Assembly: GCA_902490055.1 (NCBI GenBank)
Contig: CABUCP010000188.1
Location: 1 to 6,506 of the forward strand
Reading direction: 5' to 3'
DNA from: an uncultured Klebsiella sp.
GTDB taxonomy: Bacteria; Pseudomonadota; Gammaproteobacteria; Enterobacterales; Enterobacteriaceae
DNA length: 6,506 nt
A model generated the notes under the pieces. That model saw only the letters and a list, made by a program, of their open reading frames with translations. It did not search any database and was not told where the DNA came from. Both the position numbers and the translations under genes were made by a program. This document shows positions 1-6,506 of this stretch, in pieces (the first letter of the stretch is position 1; every line of letters starts with the position of its first letter).

Positions 1-3515
<3,515 letters not shown>

Positions 3516-3524
3516 GCGCTTCGG

Positions 3525-3544
3525 CGGCCCGGGTTGCCGGGCCG
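3525..3544. terminator. GC-rich hairpin between convergent bglB and methyltransferase genes
   Basis: CGGCCCGG (3525-3532) and CCGGGCCG (3537-3544) form a perfect 8-bp stem with loop GTTG in the 37-base gap between the two stop codons. Neither strand shows a U-tract next to the stem, so it is not a textbook intrinsic terminator. It may mark transcript 3' ends, block exonucleases, or separate the convergent transcripts together with Rho. Confidence 0.4.
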
Positions 3545-3552
3545 TACGCCGT

Positions 3553-4287
3553 TTACGCCGCTTTACGCGCGCGCAGCAAGAAAATCATCGGGCGTTCTTT
3601 TTCTTCATCCAGCGCCGGCTGGCTGGCGATTTGCTCGGCGGTTGGTCCCCATTCATCCAGTTGCTCAATCACAAAACCGGCCGCAATCAGGGCGTTAATC
3701 CAGCTTGAGAGTTTGCGATGTTGCTTGATGACGCCATCGGCAAACCAGTTGCTGATACGTTCGCCTTCCTGCTGATAGTGGCTGACCGGCCAGCTTTTCT
3801 GCCCCTGTTGATCAACCTGCCAGCCCTGCTGCAAGGGGGCGGTATAGATAGGGTGTTCAGCGGAGAAGACCAGCGTGCCGCCGGGAACCAGCGCCTGGAA
3901 CAGAGTGGCAAATAGCGGCGCGATGTCCGGCAGATAATGCAGCGCCAGCGAACTGTACACCAGATCGCAGCTGTCGGCGGGTAACGTCAGGGTTTGCAAA
4001 TCGGCGCAGCGATAATCAATAGTGTCGCCAGCGGTCATCTCCCGCGCCCGTTCCAGCATCCGGCTGGAGAGATCGAAGCCGATTATCCGTTGCGCTCCCT
4101 GTTGCTGCGCCCAGCGGCAAAACCAGCCGTAGCCGCAGCCGAGATCGACCACCCGCTTGCCCGCTATCGCGGGTAGCATTCGCTCGATAGCGGCCCACTC
4201 CGGCGCGCCATCAAGCCCTTTCACCGAACGATCGAGAGTTGCGTAACCGGCGAAAAAATCGGGATCGTCGTAAATATTCTGACTCAT
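3553..4287 (-). CDS. Class I SAM-dependent methyltransferase, substrate unknown
   Basis: The 244-residue protein has the Rossmann-type methyltransferase core. Motif I is VVDLGCGYG at 46-54. The acidic residue that should contact the SAM ribose is D72 in IIGFDLS. A motif-II region CDLVYSSLALHYL lies at 107-119 and a motif-III region LVPGGTLVFSAEHP at 133-146. These fit the small-molecule methyltransferase superfamily of UbiE, BioC and Trm9-like proteins. The C-terminal third has an SSWINALIAAGF stretch typical of the same group. No signal peptide or membrane segment is seen, so it should be cytoplasmic. The frame is open to 4494, overlapping mdtQ. I chose ATG at 4287 because GGAG (minus strand, 4293-4296) lies 5 nt before it and the upstream residues show no family features. 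It stands alone, divergent from mdtQ and convergent with bglB. The substrate is not deducible from the sequence. Confidence 0.85.
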   Translation of the reverse strand: MSQNIYDDPDFFAGYATLDRSVKGLDGAPEWAAIERMLPAIAGKRVVDLGCGYGWFCRWAQQQGAQRIIGFDLSSRMLERAREMTAGDTIDYRCADLQTLTLPADSCDLVYSSLALHYLPDIAPLFATLFQALVPGGTLVFSAEHPIYTAPLQQGWQVDQQGQKSWPVSHYQQEGERISNWFADGVIKQHRKLSSWINALIAAGFVIEQLDEWGPTAEQIASQPALDEEKERPMIFLLRARKAA

Positions 4288-4316
4288 TGTAACTCCAGTA
4301 ATGACTTTATTTATTT

Positions 4317-4328
4317 TTAGCTGACTAA
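4317..4328. promoter_or_regulatory. Possible SlyA/MarR-type operator in the divergent spacer
   Basis: TTAGCTGACTAA is an inverted repeat with arms TTAG/CTAA. It agrees at 9 of 12 positions with the SlyA consensus as I recall it (TTAGCAAGCTAA). It lies 30 bases upstream of the methyltransferase start and 83 bases upstream of the mdtQ start. The rest of the 124-base spacer (4288-4411) is AT-rich with no RNA gene and no promoter pair that I can call with confidence. A second small palindrome, AATAGTTATT, follows at 4327-4336. Function is inference. Confidence 0.3.
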
Positions 4329-4411
4329 TAGTTATTGCACACGCTTTACTTAACGAGCCCGGTTCAATTAACTTATGATGACCAACCTTTATAAGTAACC
4401 CGACCTGAAGA

Positions 4412-5851
4412 ATGAACCTTACTCTGAGCAAAAGCGTGCTGGCAGGGCTGCCTCTGGCCATCGCGCTGGCTGGCTGCGCGCCATCGCATGACATTGGCGG
4501 CCCTTTAAAGCAACAAACCCCGGCATCCCATGTGTCGATGGATCTGCCTGCCGCCGTAAAAAATGGCTGGCCGCATACCGACTGGTGGAAAGATTACCAT
4601 GATGCCCAACTGGATAACCTGATTCAGCGCGCGTTGGCCAATGCCCCGGATATGCAAATTGCCGCGCAGCGCATCAAACTTGCCGAAGCGCAGGCGCGGA
4701 TGTCGCAGGCTAACCTCGGCCCGGAGATGGATTTCTCCGCCGATATCGAGCGGCAGAAAATGTCTGCGGAAGGCCTGATGGGGCCATTCGCCACCGACAC
4801 TGACGGCAATACCGGCCCGTGGTACACCAACGGTACCTTTGGCCTGACCGCCGGCTGGGATCTGGACCTGTGGGGTAAAAACCGTGCGTTGGTGAAAGCG
4901 CGCATCGGCGAATTAAAAGCCCAGGTTGCCGAGCAGGCGCAGACCCGCGAGCTTCTGGCTAGCAGCGTTGCCCGCCTGTACTGGCAGTGGCAGACCGAAG
5001 CGGCGGTGAAATCGGTGCTGCAGCAAGTGAAAAACGAACAGAATAATATCGTCAGCGTTGACACCGCGCTCTATCAGCACGGTATCACCAACTCCGCCGA
5101 AGGGGCGGAAAACGATATCAATGTCAGCAAAACGGACCAGCAGCTGGCGGACGTTGCCGGCAGCATGAAAGAGATTGAAGCGCGGCTGATGGCGTTAACC
5201 AATAGCCAAAATCAGTCGCTTAACCTGCATACGGCGCCGCTGCCTGCGGTCAGCGCGCAGATGCCGAGCGAACTGGGGTATGAGCTGCTGGCCCGTCGTC
5301 CGGATCTACAGGAAGCCCACTGGTATATCGAATCTTCGTTGAGCGAAATCGATGCGGCGAAAGCGGCTTTTTATCCGGACATCAACCTGATGGCCTTCCT
5401 GCAGCAGGATGCGCTGCACTTAAGCGATCTGTTCCGCCACTCGGCGCAGCAGATGGGCGTAACCGCCGGGTTGACGTTGCCTATCTTTGATAGCGGCAGA
5501 TTGAACGCCAATCTTGATATCGCCAGCGCGCAGAACGGTTTGTCGATCGCCAAATACAACAAAGCGGTGGTCGATGCGGTGAACCAGGTGGCGAAAACCG
5601 CCAGCCAGGTTGAAACGCTGATGGAGAAAAACCAGCAGCAGCAGCAGGTGGAAAAAGACGCGCAGCGGGTCGTGAGCCTCGCGCAGGCGCGGATGAACGC
5701 CGGCATTTTGCCCGGCTCCCGCGTAAGCATGGCCAAACTACCGGCGCTGCAGGAGCGGATTGCCGCGCTGCGCCTGCACGGCCAGTGGCTGGACGCCAGC
5801 ATTCAGCTGACTTCAGCGCTGGGCGGCGGATATCACCAGCCGACAAAATAA
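4412..5851 (+). CDS. mdtQ: MdtQ (YohG): outer membrane efflux lipoprotein of the TolC/OprM family
   Basis: This 479-residue protein belongs to the outer membrane factors that form trimeric channels across the outer membrane and periplasm for drug efflux. Residues 1-21 are a lipoprotein signal with lipobox LAGC. C22 is the predicted lipidated residue, and A23 after it does not signal inner membrane retention. Two repeated outer-membrane-efflux halves follow, at about 60-260 and 285-470. Conserved stretches include WWKDYHDAQLDNLI (58-71), GLTAGWDLDLWGKNRA, LARRPDLQEAHW, AAFYPDINLMAFLQQDA and GLTLPIFDSGRLNANL, nearly identical to E. coli MdtQ. As I recall, E. coli K-12 mdtQ is annotated as a pseudogene; here the frame is complete. 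The start is fixed by an in-frame stop just upstream (TGA 4406-4408), but the Shine-Dalgarno is poor, with GAAG only one base from ATG. No periplasmic adaptor or RND/MFS pump lies nearby, so its partner is encoded elsewhere. Confidence 0.93.
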   Translation: MNLTLSKSVLAGLPLAIALAGCAPSHDIGGPLKQQTPASHVSMDLPAAVKNGWPHTDWWKDYHDAQLDNLIQRALANAPDMQIAAQRIKLAEAQARMSQANLGPEMDFSADIERQKMSAEGLMGPFATDTDGNTGPWYTNGTFGLTAGWDLDLWGKNRALVKARIGELKAQVAEQAQTRELLASSVARLYWQWQTEAAVKSVLQQVKNEQNNIVSVDTALYQHGITNSAEGAENDINVSKTDQQLADVAGSMKEIEARLMALTNSQNQSLNLHTAPLPAVSAQMPSELGYELLARRPDLQEAHWYIESSLSEIDAAKAAFYPDINLMAFLQQDALHLSDLFRHSAQQMGVTAGLTLPIFDSGRLNANLDIASAQNGLSIAKYNKAVVDAVNQVAKTASQVETLMEKNQQQQQVEKDAQRVVSLAQARMNAGILPGSRVSMAKLPALQERIAALRLHGQWLDASIQLTSALGGGYHQPTK

Positions 5852-5858
5852 CGGCATC

Positions 5859-5887
5859 AATAGCGGCGCGCTGCGCCGCTATTCTTT
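5859..5887. terminator. Shared hairpin terminator for convergent mdtQ and yohD
   Basis: AATAGCGGCGC (5859-5869) and GCGCCGCTATT (5873-5883) form a perfect 11-bp stem with loop GCT, 7 bases after the mdtQ stop. On the plus strand it is followed by CTTTATC, a short T-rich tail. On the minus strand the tail is GATGCCGTTATTTTG, weaker, so it should work best for mdtQ. The yohD stop codon (5879-5881) lies inside the right arm, so a ribosome ending yohD would cover part of the hairpin. Confidence 0.75.
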
Positions 5888-6472
5888 ATCATCCCCCTCA
5901 TCCTTGTCTTTGCTTTTCGCTTCCCGGCGCTTTAGCCACCAATGCACGCCGATTACCAGCACCACCACCAGGATCAGCCAGATCCAGTGTTTGACGTGCT
6001 GATCGAGATGATGCAGCCACGGGCCGATCGCCTCGCCGCCGAGATAGCCGAGCGTGGTAAAGATGAGCGCCCACACGATGGCGCCGAAAATATTCAACGG
6101 CAGAAAGACCTTCGGCGGCAGGCGGCTGGCGCCAATCAATACCGGGCCGATAACCCGGAAGCCGTACATAAAGCGGGTGCCGATAACAAAGAGATAGGGA
6201 TGACGCTGGATCATCCGCTGCGCCTTGCGGATCCGCGCTTTCTGCCGCGAGAAACGGCGCAGCAGTTTGCCGCCAAACTGGCGCCCCAGCAGATAGAGCA
6301 GTTGATCGCCGATCATCCCGCCTAAAGCTACGGAAATGACCACCAGAGGAAATTTCAATAGACCCTGATGCGCCGCCACGCCGCCAAGGATGGTGATGGT
6401 TTCACCTTCTGCGATGCTGCCGATAACCAGCGCCGCGTAGCCGTATTGGGAAATCAGGTGATTGATATCCAT
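5879..6472 (-). CDS. yohD: YohD: DedA-family inner membrane protein
   Basis: The 197-residue polytopic protein aligns with E. coli YohD (about 192 aa) from the N-terminus (MDINHLISQYGYAALVIG) to a charged tail. DedA proteins are inner membrane transporters or flippases linked to undecaprenyl phosphate and phospholipid handling, proton homeostasis and envelope stress; the specific role of YohD is not settled. Conserved acidic positions E22/E24 (AEGET) and D56 (GMIGDQ), and the arginine signature GTRFMYGFR with R100 and R106, are present. Hydrophobic segments lie at about 12-33, 42-62, 108-118, 126-147 and 163-180. The tail after residue 180 is rich in K, E and D. The frame extends nine codons upstream to 6499, but the ATG at 6472 matches the E. 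coli start and has AGGAG 11 nt upstream. The promoter lies outside the window. Confidence 0.92.
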   Translation of the reverse strand: MDINHLISQYGYAALVIGSIAEGETITILGGVAAHQGLLKFPLVVISVALGGMIGDQLLYLLGRQFGGKLLRRFSRQKARIRKAQRMIQRHPYLFVIGTRFMYGFRVIGPVLIGASRLPPKVFLPLNIFGAIVWALIFTTLGYLGGEAIGPWLHHLDQHVKHWIWLILVVVLVIGVHWWLKRREAKSKDKDEGDDKE

Positions 6473-6483
6473 ATAAACATAAA

Positions 6484-6488
6484 CTCCT
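6484..6488 (-). promoter_or_regulatory. Shine-Dalgarno for yohD with long spacing
   Basis: AGGAG on the minus strand is 11 nt before the chosen ATG at 6472, longer than the usual 5-9. An out-of-frame ATG lies in between, 3 nt from AGGAG and too close to be used well. The in-frame alternative ATG at 6499 has only GGA two bases ahead. The family N-terminus supports 6472. Confidence 0.6.
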
Positions 6489-6506
6489 GCAATGACCATT
6501 CCACTA

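Noticed and set aside
4345..4395. Promoter elements TTTACT (4345), TATGAT (4374) and TATAAG (4390) for mdtQ
   Set aside because: No pair has both acceptable hexamers and 16-18 bp spacing, so I did not call a promoter.
4288..4494. Extended methyltransferase N-terminus starting at 4494
   Set aside because: It would overlap mdtQ and its signal peptide region; the added 69 residues have no family features and the 4287 start has a good GGAG.
5942..6325. 127-codon plus-strand frame opposite yohD
   Set aside because: It lies inside yohD, has no recognisable domain, and its composition is that of a reversed coding strand.

Overview
The window reads as chromosomal DNA of a GC-rich member of the Enterobacteriaceae, most likely Klebsiella or a close relative such as Raoultella. 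This rests on a near-complete ERIC repeat, close resemblance of four proteins to E. coli BglF, BglB, MdtQ and YohD, and GC-biased codon use. The genus is inference; no marker gene is present.

Layout. Bases 1-119 are an ERIC element cut by the left edge. Five bases later begins a BglG-type ribonucleic antiterminator (RAT, 125-157) that overlaps an intrinsic terminator (150-193). It is followed by bglF (249-2105, beta-glucoside PTS permease, EIIB-EIIC-EIIA) and bglB (2121-3515, GH1 6-phospho-beta-glucosidase). These form an inducible aryl-beta-glucoside unit: BglF imports and phosphorylates substrates such as salicin or arbutin, BglB splits the 6-phospho-glucoside, and a BglG-type antiterminator encoded outside the window should decide whether transcription passes the leader. 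A GC-rich hairpin (3525-3544) separates bglB from a convergent class I SAM-dependent methyltransferase of unknown substrate (3553-4287, minus).

A 124-base divergent spacer (4288-4411), holding a SlyA/MarR-like palindrome, separates the methyltransferase from mdtQ (4412-5851, plus), an intact TolC/OprM-type outer membrane efflux lipoprotein with no pump partner in view. mdtQ converges on yohD (5879-6472, minus), a DedA-family membrane protein. The two share a perfect 11-bp hairpin in which the yohD stop codon is embedded.

The content is mostly ordinary enterobacterial housekeeping and accessory metabolism, and I saw no new mobile or defence system. The points most worth a second look are the ERIC element placed directly against the RAT, so that it must be transcribed into the bgl leader, and the SlyA-like box between the methyltransferase and mdtQ.
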